Source: SIG603 sp964370635
GTDB lineage: Bacteria > Bacillota > Clostridia > Oscillospirales > Acutalibacteraceae
Direction of reading: 5' to 3'
NCBI GenBank assembly: GCA_964370635.1
Contig: CAYJJU010000005.1
Span: 56,197-120,196, forward strand
Length of the DNA stretch: 64,000 nucleotides
Shown here one piece after another: positions 34,313-42,509 of the stretch. Under the pieces are notes generated by a model, which saw nothing but the letters and a program-made list of their open reading frames with translations, searched no databases and had not been told where the DNA came from. A program made the position numbers and the translations under genes. The first letter of the stretch is position 1, and each line of letters opens with the position of its first letter.

Positions 34313-35222
34313 AAATAAATTCCTGTGCCATAAATGCCGATACTGCTCCGTCTGATACTGCGGTGCTTACTTGCCTTAAAATCTTCGTCCTGCAGTCCCC
34401 TGCCACAAAAACGCCGTCAATCTCGGTTTTTGTGCTTTCGTCGGCGCTTATAAAGCCTGCGTCGTTTAGCTTAATAAAATCTTTAATAAAATCTGTTTGC
34501 GGAGTCGTTCCCACCGCAATGAACACGCCGTCGGCCGAAATTTCTTTTACATCGCCGCTTATTTTGTCTTTTACTGTTACGGCATTTACCTTCGCATCGC
34601 CTAAAATCTCCTCTACGGTGGAGTTCCACACGAATTCTACATTTGAAAGTGCCTCGAGCTTTGTCGTGTAAATTTTTGCCGCCCTTAGCGCATCTCTTCT
34701 ATGCACTAAATATACTTTTTCGCAAATTTTTGATAAAAACAGTGCATCTGCCGCCGCCGTGTCGCCGCCGCCGACTATCACCGTGGTTTTTCCTTTAAAG
34801 AAGGCGCCGTCGCAGGTTGCGCAGTAGGACACTCCTCGCCCTCTAAACTTGTCCTCTCCGGGCACTCCTAAAAGCCTCGGACTTGCGCCCATTGCCAAAA
34901 TTACCGCCTCGGCGCTTATTTCTTCACCCGAATTTAGGGTGACTATTTTCTCGCCGTTTTCTTCCCTTACAGCCTTAACTTCCTTATATTTGAACTCTGC
35001 GCCAAAATTTTGCGCCTGTTTTAGCATGTCAAATGCAAGGGTAGCACCGTCTGCCCCTTTTGGAAATCCCGGATAATTTTCAATCTCGGACGTGGTAGCC
35101 ATTTGTCCGCCGGGCGACATTTTTTCAAGCACCAAGGTTTTAAGCTCGCTCCTGCCACAGTAAATTGCAGCAGTAAGCCCAGCAGGCCCACCGCCAATTA
35201 TAATAACATCATATTTTTCCAT
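34305..35222 (-). CDS. trxB: Thioredoxin-disulfide reductase
   Basis: 305 residues from the ATG with AAGGAGGG upstream. FAD motif IIGGGPAGLTAA (~8-19), redox-active CATC at residues 134-137, NADPH motif VGGGDTAAADAL, and C-terminal FVAGDCRTK. Reduces thioredoxin with NADPH. The TGA stop codon lies in a heptamer repeat, and another heptamer array (35242-35264) sits just upstream of the ribosome site, so both ends abut repeats. Confidence 0.95.
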   Translation of the reverse strand: MEKYDVIIIGGGPAGLTAAIYCGRSELKTLVLEKMSPGGQMATTSEIENYPGFPKGADGATLAFDMLKQAQNFGAEFKYKEVKAVREENGEKIVTLNSGEEISAEAVILAMGASPRLLGVPGEDKFRGRGVSYCATCDGAFFKGKTTVIVGGGDTAAADALFLSKICEKVYLVHRRDALRAAKIYTTKLEALSNVEFVWNSTVEEILGDAKVNAVTVKDKISGDVKEISADGVFIAVGTTPQTDFIKDFIKLNDAGFISADESTKTEIDGVFVAGDCRTKILRQVSTAVSDGAVSAFMAQEFIYS

Positions 35223-35241
35223 ATTGCCCTCCTTGTATAAT

Positions 35242-35264
35242 GAATAACGAATAACTATCAACTA
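35242..35264. repeat. Short heptamer array in the trxB leader
   Basis: About three imperfect 7-bp units (GAATAAC, GAATAAC, TATCAAC) ending in TA. It lies between the trxB ribosome-binding site and its A/T-rich promoter region. Confidence 0.6.
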
Positions 35265-35367
35265 CAATATAGTATACTACAATTTACTTAATTTTCAAGT
35301 CGAAATAATTTTTTCCACTTCTTCTTTGTTTTTCGACAATAAAAATGTATAAATTGTTAATTTGCTA

Positions 35368-35395
35368 TTGATTTTTTGTGAATTTGATGTATACT
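35368..35395 (+). promoter_or_regulatory. Probable promoter of the purine permease
   Basis: TTGATT (35368-35373), a 16-bp spacer and TATACT (35390-35395), 40 bases before the TTG start. I see no purine riboswitch fold in the short leader. Confidence 0.55.
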
Positions 35396-35435
35396 TATAT
35401 CTATCAAAAAATTAATTTACAGGAGTGTGAACATT

Positions 35436-36860
35436 TTGGACAAATTTTTTATGATTAAAGAGCGTGGCTCTAACCTAAGAACCGAGGTTATTGCGGGTCT
35501 TACAACTTTCTTTGCTATGGCGTACATAGTTGTAACAAACCCAAACCAAATTGTTGGCTTTAACCATCTAGGTGAAAACGCCGCTACTTTCCAACCAATA
35601 TGGAATGCAGTTTATGTTGCATCAATTCTTGCGGCCGTTGTAGGCACCTTGCTTATGGCGTTTTATGCAAAAATGCCCTTTGCTCAAGCTTGCGGAATGG
35701 GACTTAACTCATTCTTCTTCGTATCTTTCTTGCTTCCACAAATTATGAGTGGTGGCGACCCTGTCGAGGGTTACAGGGCAGGTCTAGTAATTATACTTGT
35801 TTCCGGCCTTGTTTTCCTATTAATGTCTATTACAGGCTTAAGGGTTGCAATAGCAAAAGCCTTGCCAGACTGCCTAAAAAAGGCAATTCCAGCAGGTATC
35901 GGACTTTTCATTGCATTTATAGGCTTCCAAAACGCAGGAATTATCACTGCAAATGAGTACACCTTAGTACAATTTGTAGACATCCACGGCGCTATTGTAA
36001 GCGAGGGCGGAATAGCCACTGCTATGCCTGCAATACTAGCTTTATGCGGACTAATTTTAATAGGAGTTCTTGATAAGCTAAAAATTAAAGGTTCTGTTTT
36101 AATAGGCATATTGGTAATTGCCATTGCTTATTATCCTTTAACAGGCTCAAGCATTTCTTTTGACATGGCACAAGTTGGCCAATCTTTCACAGACTTTGCA
36201 AACCTTGGCGTTACCGCTGTATTTGATGTAAGTTCTTGGTCAAACGCATTTACAAACCCTGTATTTGGCGGAGTTATCACGGCTATCATGCTAATAATTA
36301 CTTTCTGTATTGTTGACATGTTCGATACTATAGGAACACTTTACGGCACAGCTGCACAAGCAAACATGCTTGACAAAAACGGCGACCCTATCAACATGAC
36401 AAAATGCATGACTTGTGACTCTGTTGCAACAGTTGTTGGTGCTACAGCAGGTACATCAACTTGCACAACTTTTGTTGAATCAGCAGCAGGCGTCAGCGCA
36501 GGCGGCAGAACAGGACTTACAAGCTTAGTTGTTTCAATTTGCTTTGCTGTTTGCCTATTCCTCACACCTTTCGCATCATTAATTCCAGCGGCTGCTACTG
36601 CACCTGCACTTATCTATGTTGGCGTATTAATGATGAGAAACTTTGCAAAAGTTGACATGATGGACCCAAGATCTTCAATTCCATCATTCTTAGCACTTGT
36701 CGCAATGCCTCTTACCTATTCAATTTCAAACGGTATCGGCATAGGCGCTATAGCTTACACAGTAATCACAATTTGCACAGGCAAATTCACAAAAAAAGAT
36801 ATCGTAACACTTATCATAGCAGCACTATTTATAGTGAAGTTCTTAAATGTTTCAATCTAA
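35436..36860 (+). CDS. NCS2 family guanine/hypoxanthine permease
   Basis: 474 residues from a TTG start with AGGAG ten bases upstream; a GTG nine bases earlier lies almost on the ribosome site. The start DKFFMIKERGSNLRTE is the typical N-terminus of AzgA/PbuG-type proteins. About 13 helices; motifs AQACGMGLNSFFFVSF and the substrate-site region VDMFDTIGTLYG are present. It imports purine bases with protons. Codon use is slightly richer in T/A-ending codons than in neighbouring genes. Confidence 0.92.
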   Translation: MDKFFMIKERGSNLRTEVIAGLTTFFAMAYIVVTNPNQIVGFNHLGENAATFQPIWNAVYVASILAAVVGTLLMAFYAKMPFAQACGMGLNSFFFVSFLLPQIMSGGDPVEGYRAGLVIILVSGLVFLLMSITGLRVAIAKALPDCLKKAIPAGIGLFIAFIGFQNAGIITANEYTLVQFVDIHGAIVSEGGIATAMPAILALCGLILIGVLDKLKIKGSVLIGILVIAIAYYPLTGSSISFDMAQVGQSFTDFANLGVTAVFDVSSWSNAFTNPVFGGVITAIMLIITFCIVDMFDTIGTLYGTAAQANMLDKNGDPINMTKCMTCDSVATVVGATAGTSTCTTFVESAAGVSAGGRTGLTSLVVSICFAVCLFLTPFASLIPAAATAPALIYVGVLMMRNFAKVDMMDPRSSIPSFLALVAMPLTYSISNGIGIGAIAYTVITICTGKFTKKDIVTLIIAALFIVKFLNVSI

Positions 36861-36914
36861 AATACATGTTTTAAAAGGATTTGTGACGTAATTGATATAA
36901 TCTACAATTTTTTT

Positions 36915-36942
36915 AGGGGAGGGCGTAGAAACCCTCCCCTAC
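36915..36942 (-). repeat. GTAG-headed hairpin repeat
   Basis: Read on the minus strand it starts GTAG (36942-36939), followed by complementary arms GGGGAGGG and CCCTCCCC. It has the same design as the copies at 60144 and 63325. It may also act as a terminator for the permease gene. Confidence 0.75.
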
Positions 36943-37147
36943 TTTTCGCTTATTTTAACCTTAATGCGACAGCCTCTTTAAACATTATATTTGCTGTTGT
37001 AATTTCAAAATGCATTGAATTTTCTTTGATATAGTGTTACAATATTTATATATTTAAGTTCTATATTAGTTTTATTTTCTTTAGTGTATGTTGATATTAG
37101 GGATTATAATTATTATTTATATTAGGTGTTGTTATGGGGGTCATGTT

Positions 37148-37924
37148 ATGGATTGGAAAAAAGAAAGTGAAATGTTCAATAAAACAGCAAATTATTATGA
37201 CAAATTTAGACCAAGCTATCCAAAGGAGATTATTAATACAATTATTTATGAAGCAAACATAAAAAGAGGTTCAAAACTTGTTGAAATTGGTGCGGGTAGT
37301 GGAAAAGCAACAGAATTATTTATTGGTAAATGTTTTGATATTCTTTGCATTGAACCTGGTGAAGATTTAGTTAAAATCGGCAATAAAAGGTTTGAAAGTG
37401 AGAACGTTATCTTTGTAAATTCAAGATTTGAAGATTTTAATTTTACAGAACAAAATTATGATATGATTTTTTCGGCACAAGCATTTCATTGGGTTGCACA
37501 ACCTCAGGGATATGAAAAATGTGCGAAAATTTTAAAAGATAAAGGTCATTTAGCTGTGTTTTGGAATATGTATATCACTTTTGATAATCCTCTTGATGAT
37601 GAACTTCTTTCTATTTCAAAAAAATACGGTGGATTTGCAGATTTTCTTTCAGAAAATGAGTGTGAAGTTAGAATTAATTCAATAATTTCTCAAATTGAAG
37701 GTAGTGGCTTATTTTGCAACACAAAAACGATTAGAAAATTATGGTATAAAAAATATACTGCGGATGAATATTTCGGTTTTATATTAACTGGAAATCGTTT
37801 TGTTCAAAAAAGTGAAACTGAAAAACAGAAAGCATATAAAGATATTATTAATCTTGCGAATAAGAATAATGGGTTCATTGAACGACCATATTTATGTGTT
37901 TCATATATTTCACAGAAAATATAG
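37148..37924 (+). CDS. SAM-dependent methyltransferase
   Basis: 258 residues from the ATG with GGGGG seven bases upstream. SAM-binding motif I is VEIGAGSGKATELF (~44-57), motif II is CIEPGEDL, and FSAQAFHWV is typical of class I methyltransferases of the UbiE/Tam-like type. The target is unknown. The gene is clearly more AT-rich than its neighbours and uses A/T-ending codons, which suggests recent acquisition. It has its own terminator at 38010-38046. Confidence 0.85.
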   Translation: MDWKKESEMFNKTANYYDKFRPSYPKEIINTIIYEANIKRGSKLVEIGAGSGKATELFIGKCFDILCIEPGEDLVKIGNKRFESENVIFVNSRFEDFNFTEQNYDMIFSAQAFHWVAQPQGYEKCAKILKDKGHLAVFWNMYITFDNPLDDELLSISKKYGGFADFLSENECEVRINSIISQIEGSGLFCNTKTIRKLWYKKYTADEYFGFILTGNRFVQKSETEKQKAYKDIINLANKNNGFIERPYLCVSYISQKI

Positions 37925-38009
37925 TATCCTACATCAAATGAGCAATTTATTGTGCAAAAACTCATTTTTTACTGCCACGAGATAAGCGAAATAATATACA
38001 TAAAAAACA

Positions 38010-38046
38010 GGACAACAGCAATTTTTTACTGCTGATGTCCTTTTTT
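38010..38046 (+). terminator. Terminator between methyltransferase and mnmE
   Basis: Stem GGACAACAGCA (38010-38020) with TGCTGATGTCC (38030-38040), one mismatch, followed by T6. Confidence 0.85.
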
Positions 38047-38134
38047 GTACCAATATTTAATTGCAAATTAGTTCACTAAGTACTATTTCATCAGCCCAGG
38101 GGTTTGCCTATTATCATAGGCTTTAAACTTCTGC

Positions 38135-38163
38135 TTGAAAAAATGCGTGAAAAGTAGTAGAAT
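38135..38163 (+). promoter_or_regulatory. Probable promoter of mnmE-mnmG-rsmG
   Basis: TTGAAA (38135-38140), a 17-bp spacer and TAGAAT (38158-38163), about 30 bases before the mnmE start. Confidence 0.5.
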
Positions 38164-38195
38164 TACTATATATATGATTGAAACGGAGCGTTATG

Positions 38196-39575
38196 ATGAT
38201 TTTGGAATTTGGCACTATTGCAGCGATATGCACGGCTTTATCCCCAGGGGCCGTCGGTATAATTAGAATTTCGGGAGAAAAGGCACAGGAAGTTGCCGAC
38301 AAAATTTTTATTCCTGCAAAAAAAGGGGTAAAACTTGAAGACAGTGCGCCAAACACTTTTTATTATGGAAAAATTGTCGATGAAGACGGCGAGAAAATCG
38401 ATGAGGCAATAGCCCTTAATTTCATTGCGCCAAAAAGCTACACGGGCGAAAACGTGGTGGAGCTTTCTTGCCATGGTGGAATTTATGTCTTGCAAAAAGT
38501 CTTAAATTTGGTGGTAAAGGCAGGAGCAAGGCTTGCCGCACCGGGTGAATTTTCTAAAAGAGCATTTTTAAACGGCAAATTCGACCTTTCACAGGCGGAA
38601 GCCGTTATGGACATCATAAGCGCAAAAAATGAGCAGGCGGCAAAAATCGCACTTGCGGCAAAGGACGGTGCGCTTTCAAAGGGAATAGAAAAAATAACAG
38701 AAGAGCTTGTAAATATTGCGGCGCATTTAAGCGCTTGGGCAGATTATCCCGACGACGATGTACCGCAAATCGATGAAAACATGTTGACGCTTTCGCTAAA
38801 TAATGCAAATGAAGAAATAACAAGGCTAATTAACTCCTTTGACAGGGGAAAAATTTTGAAAGACGGGGTCGAAACCGCAATTATAGGCAGGCCAAATGCA
38901 GGAAAATCGACGCTGATGAATTTGCTTGCAGGCTCGCAAAAATCCATAGTCACCCATATTGCGGGCACTACCCGTGATGTGGTTGAAGAGAGGGTTGTTC
39001 TTTCAAATATCGTGCTAAATTTGGCCGACACCGCAGGAATGAGAAGCACCGACGACCCTGTCGAGAAAATTGGAGTGCAGATTGCTAAAGATAAAATGAA
39101 GACCGCCCAACTGGTTTTTGCGGTTTTTGATTGTTCAGAAGAATTAAGCGAAGATGATTTTTCTATGATAGAAAATTTAAAATCGACAGCGGCAATTGCG
39201 ATAATCAACAAAAACGACTTAGAAAGCAAGATAGACAGCGATTTTATCGAGAAAAATTTTGACAGCATTGTCTATATCAGCGCAAAAGACGGCACGGGAC
39301 TTTTGGAGCTTGAAGCGGCCGTTGAAAATATTTTCCACACCAAAAATCTTGACGACACGGCGGCAATGCTTAATACGCAAAGACAAAAAGACACGGCGCT
39401 TAGGGCGCACGATAGCGTAATTCAGGCGAAAAATGCCTATGAAATGGGAATGACCCTAGACGCAGTCACCGTTTGCGTGGAAGATGCAATTAAGGCTTTG
39501 CTTGAGCTCTCTGGAAAGAGCGTGAGCGAAGAAGTGGTAAATTCCGTGTTTGAAAAATTCTGTGTAGGAAAATAA
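38196..39575 (+). CDS. mnmE: tRNA modification GTPase MnmE
   Basis: 459 residues. The start is one of two adjacent ATGs (38193 or 38196), the second with better spacing from GGAG. Domains are an N-terminal THF-binding region (GTIAAICTALSPGAVGIIRISG), a helical region and a G domain with GRPNAGKST and NKNDL. The C-terminal CVGK carries the conserved Cys. With MnmG it adds carboxymethylaminomethyl to U34 of tRNAs; mnmA at 24.6 kb adds sulfur to the same base. Confidence 0.96.
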   Translation: MILEFGTIAAICTALSPGAVGIIRISGEKAQEVADKIFIPAKKGVKLEDSAPNTFYYGKIVDEDGEKIDEAIALNFIAPKSYTGENVVELSCHGGIYVLQKVLNLVVKAGARLAAPGEFSKRAFLNGKFDLSQAEAVMDIISAKNEQAAKIALAAKDGALSKGIEKITEELVNIAAHLSAWADYPDDDVPQIDENMLTLSLNNANEEITRLINSFDRGKILKDGVETAIIGRPNAGKSTLMNLLAGSQKSIVTHIAGTTRDVVEERVVLSNIVLNLADTAGMRSTDDPVEKIGVQIAKDKMKTAQLVFAVFDCSEELSEDDFSMIENLKSTAAIAIINKNDLESKIDSDFIEKNFDSIVYISAKDGTGLLELEAAVENIFHTKNLDDTAAMLNTQRQKDTALRAHDSVIQAKNAYEMGMTLDAVTVCVEDAIKALLELSGKSVSEEVVNSVFEKFCVGK

Positions 39576-39604
39576 AAATCGCCGTTGGAGGAATGGAGTA
39601 TATT

Positions 39605-41485
39605 ATGTATGTATCAGAAAATTATGAGATAGCGGTTATCGGCGCAGGCCATGCCGGGATAGAGGCAGGGCTTGTTGGGGCAAGGCTTGGGTGCAAAACC
39701 GCAGTTTTTACAATAAATATGGACGCCGTGGGCAATTGCCCGTGTAACCCCAGCATAGGCGGCACGGCAAAGGGGCATTTAGTGCGTGAAATTGATGCAC
39801 TTGGCGGTGAAATGGGAAAAAGCGCCGATGCCACCACGCTTCAAAGTCGTATGCTAAATTTGGGAAAAGGCCCGGCTGTGCACTCGCTTAGGGCGCAAAT
39901 TGACAGGATGCAGTATGCGCAAACCATGAAGCAAAAGCTGGAGCTTCAAGAAAATCTCAGCCTTATTCAAGCCGAGATAGTATCCCTGAAAAAAGACGGG
40001 GATTTTTGGATTTTAGAAACGAGGACAGGCGCTTTGCACAAATGTAATACAGTAATTTTGGCGACAGGAACATTTTTGGGCGGCAAAATTTTTATAGGCG
40101 ATTTAGCATATGAGAGCGGGCCTGACGGAATGTTTCCTGCAAGTTTTCTTTCAAAATCGCTTGTAAATCTCGGCCTAAATCTCAGACGTTTCAAGACGGG
40201 AACACCTGCGAGGGTTCACAGGGGGTCTATAGATTTTTCAGAGCTTGAGGAGCAAAACGGCGACGAGCCGATAGTTCCTTTTTCCTATGAAACACATGAA
40301 AAGCTCCACAACACAGAGCTTTGCCACATAACGTGGACAAATGAAAGCACAAAGCAAATAATTTTGGATAATATCCACCGTTCTCCACTATATGGTGGGA
40401 TAATCGAGGGCGCAGGCCCTAGATATTGCCCAAGCATAGAGGACAAGGTTATGAGGTTTTCCGAAAAGCCAAGGCACCAGTTATTCATAGAACCCTGTGG
40501 AAAAAACACGGAGGAAATGTACTTGCAGGGCATGAGCTCCTCACTGCCCGAAGATGTGCAACTAGGCTTTTACCGCTCGATAAAGGGGCTTGAAAATGTG
40601 CAGATTATGCGCTTTGCCTATGCCATTGAGTACGACTGCGTCGACCCTACTCAGATGGATGCCTGCTTAGAATTTAAGGATTTGCCCGGACTTTATGGCG
40701 CAGGGCAGTTTAACGGCTCTTCAGGTTACGAAGAGGCGGCGGCACAAGGTTTTGTGGCAGGCGTAAATGCCGCCCACAAAATAAAGGGAAAAGACAAGTT
40801 TATTCTTGGTAGAGATAATTCTTATATAGGAACACTTATTGACGACCTCATCACAAAAGGCTGCTCCGACCCCTATAGAATGATGACCTCACGCTCGGAG
40901 TATCGCCTGATTTTAAGGCAGGATAATGCCGACGAAAGACTGACTCCGCTAGGCCGAGAATTAGGCCTGATTTCTGATAAGCGCTGGGAGGAATTCACCT
41001 TAAAGCAAGAGCAAAAGCAAAAGGAGCTTAAGCGCTGTGAGAGCACGGTTTTTCCGCCGTCTGAGGCGCTAAATGATATTTTGACATCGTGCGCCACCTC
41101 TGCCGTAAGCTCTGGCGTGAGGCTTTCTGATTTGCTAAAAAGACCTCAAATTAAGTACGAGCACCTTGCGCCCGTCGATGTAAATCGCCCCGATTATTCA
41201 AATTATGTGTTTGAAGCGGTAGAAATTGAGCTTAAATACATGGGCTATATAAAAAGACAAAAAGACGATATTTTTCAAATGAAGAAATTAGAAAAGAAAA
41301 AACTGTCGACCTCCCTCGATTATAATTCTATTAAAGGACTAAGAATTGAAGCGGTGGAAAAACTGAACAAAATTAAACCCGACAATATTGCGAGAGCCTC
41401 AAGAATATCGGGTGTGAGCCCTGCGGATATTTCGGTACTGCTGATATATCTTGCAACGACAAAAGGAGGGCAAAGTGGAGAGTAA
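39605..41485 (+). CDS. mnmG: tRNA uridine-5-carboxymethylaminomethyl synthase MnmG
   Basis: 626 residues from the second ATG, which has GGAG at a spacing of six; an earlier ATG at 39593 lies directly on GGAGG and is less likely. FAD motif VIGAGHAGIEAGL, then NPSIGGTAKGHLVREIDALGG and PRYCPSIEDK, all diagnostic for GidA/MnmG. It is the partner of MnmE in cmnm5U34 formation. It overlaps rsmG by 11 bases. Confidence 0.97.
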   Translation: MYVSENYEIAVIGAGHAGIEAGLVGARLGCKTAVFTINMDAVGNCPCNPSIGGTAKGHLVREIDALGGEMGKSADATTLQSRMLNLGKGPAVHSLRAQIDRMQYAQTMKQKLELQENLSLIQAEIVSLKKDGDFWILETRTGALHKCNTVILATGTFLGGKIFIGDLAYESGPDGMFPASFLSKSLVNLGLNLRRFKTGTPARVHRGSIDFSELEEQNGDEPIVPFSYETHEKLHNTELCHITWTNESTKQIILDNIHRSPLYGGIIEGAGPRYCPSIEDKVMRFSEKPRHQLFIEPCGKNTEEMYLQGMSSSLPEDVQLGFYRSIKGLENVQIMRFAYAIEYDCVDPTQMDACLEFKDLPGLYGAGQFNGSSGYEEAAAQGFVAGVNAAHKIKGKDKFILGRDNSYIGTLIDDLITKGCSDPYRMMTSRSEYRLILRQDNADERLTPLGRELGLISDKRWEEFTLKQEQKQKELKRCESTVFPPSEALNDILTSCATSAVSSGVRLSDLLKRPQIKYEHLAPVDVNRPDYSNYVFEAVEIELKYMGYIKRQKDDIFQMKKLEKKKLSTSLDYNSIKGLRIEAVEKLNKIKPDNIARASRISGVSPADISVLLIYLATTKGGQSGE

Positions 41486-42200
41486 TTTACAAGAATATTT
41501 GGTATCCATTTGTAAAAAAGAGGGTATTGAAATAAATAATGAGCAGGCGGAAAGCCTGATTAAATATCTGGATTTATTGCTAATTTGGAATGAAAAAATA
41601 AATCTCACGGCAATTACCGACCCAAAAGAAGCGATAATTAAGCATTTTTTGGACAGTTTAATGCTGTTAAAGCATGTAGATATTTCTAAAGGCGCAAAAT
41701 TTATTGACGTTGGAACAGGTGCGGGATTTCCCGGAGTTCCGATTAAAATCATGCGCCCTGACATAGAGGTCACCTTGCTAGACTCACTTAATAAGCGCCT
41801 AAATTTTTTAAAAGAAGTGGGAAATGAGCTCGGTTTAGAGTTTAATTTCATACATGCAAGGGCGGAAGACGCCGGAAAAAATTCGGCACTTCGTGAAAAA
41901 TTTGATGTTGCAACGGCAAGGGCGGTGGCAAGACTTAGCGTGCTTTCAGAATACTGCATACCGCTTGTAAAAATCGGCGGAGTCTTCGTAAGCATGAAGG
42001 GAAAGAATTTTTTAGAAGAGTGCAAGGAAGGCGAGAAGGCAGTAAAAATTTTGGGTTGCAGTTTGGCAAAGACCGAAAGCTTTAAGCTGCCCGACGACGA
42101 AAAGAGTGAGAGAAATATCACTGTTTTCAAAAAAAATAAAGCCACACCTAAAATTTACCCAAGGCATGGCAATAAAATTTCAAAATCTCCGCTGGCTTAA
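41475..42200 (+). CDS. rsmG: 16S rRNA (guanine-527-N7) methyltransferase RsmG
   Basis: 241 residues from a GTG start with GGAGGG four bases upstream, inside the mnmG end. Motifs NLTAITDPKEAIIKHFLDS and VGTGAGFPGVPIKI (SAM site) are diagnostic. It methylates G527 of 16S rRNA. Its last codons and stop codon are built into a hairpin (42184-42210), which is nearly repeated at 42474-42502. Confidence 0.96.
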   Translation: MESNLQEYLVSICKKEGIEINNEQAESLIKYLDLLLIWNEKINLTAITDPKEAIIKHFLDSLMLLKHVDISKGAKFIDVGTGAGFPGVPIKIMRPDIEVTLLDSLNKRLNFLKEVGNELGLEFNFIHARAEDAGKNSALREKFDVATARAVARLSVLSEYCIPLVKIGGVFVSMKGKNFLEECKEGEKAVKILGCSLAKTESFKLPDDEKSERNITVFKKNKATPKIYPRHGNKISKSPLA

Positions 42201-42473
42201 AGCGGAGATTAGCGTGTCAAAAAACCATGGCGTTTCGTCATAATGACAACTATAAAAAGTTTTACTAAATTTTTTTCAAAAAATTTCGGGTCCTTAGGGC
42301 AGAGCACTAAGTCGTTTTCCGCAGAAAACGAAATCTTATCCTTAGAAGAGCATTTTTGAAGGTGAATTTTGCCCTAAAAGGGCAAAAGAGGAAAGTTTTT
42401 GCGATAGAAAAAGTTTCCTTACACCTACCCATTTGTGCAACTTTTTTCCTAACAGAGGTTTATTGACAATCTG
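42184..42473 (+). other. Structured intergenic region after rsmG, function unknown
   Basis: The region has no convincing reading frame. It begins with a 10-bp stem hairpin over the rsmG stop codon (42184-42193 with 42201-42210). Further hairpins are 42313-42330 (CGTTTTC/GAAAACG), 42367-42387 (TTTTGCCC/GGGCAAAA) and 42389-42419 (12-bp stem, one mismatch). The last two are enclosed by AGGTG (42360-42364) and CACCT (42422-42426), making a three-way junction. It is followed by a terminator. It could be a non-coding RNA or a structured mobile remnant. Confidence 0.45.
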
Positions 42474-42506
42474 AAATCTCCGCTTGCTTAAGGCGGAGAT
42501 TTTTTT
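42474..42506 (+). terminator. Terminator, near-copy of the rsmG-end hairpin
   Basis: Stem AAATCTCCGC (42474-42483) with GCGGAGATTT (42493-42502), with the T-run continuing to 42506. About 23 of 26 bases match the hairpin over the rsmG stop codon, but only this copy has a T-run. Confidence 0.85.
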
Positions 42507-42509
42507 AAT

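Noticed and set aside
35262..35435. Purine riboswitch before the permease
   Set aside because: The leader after the likely promoter is only ~35 bases and lacks the conserved aptamer loops.
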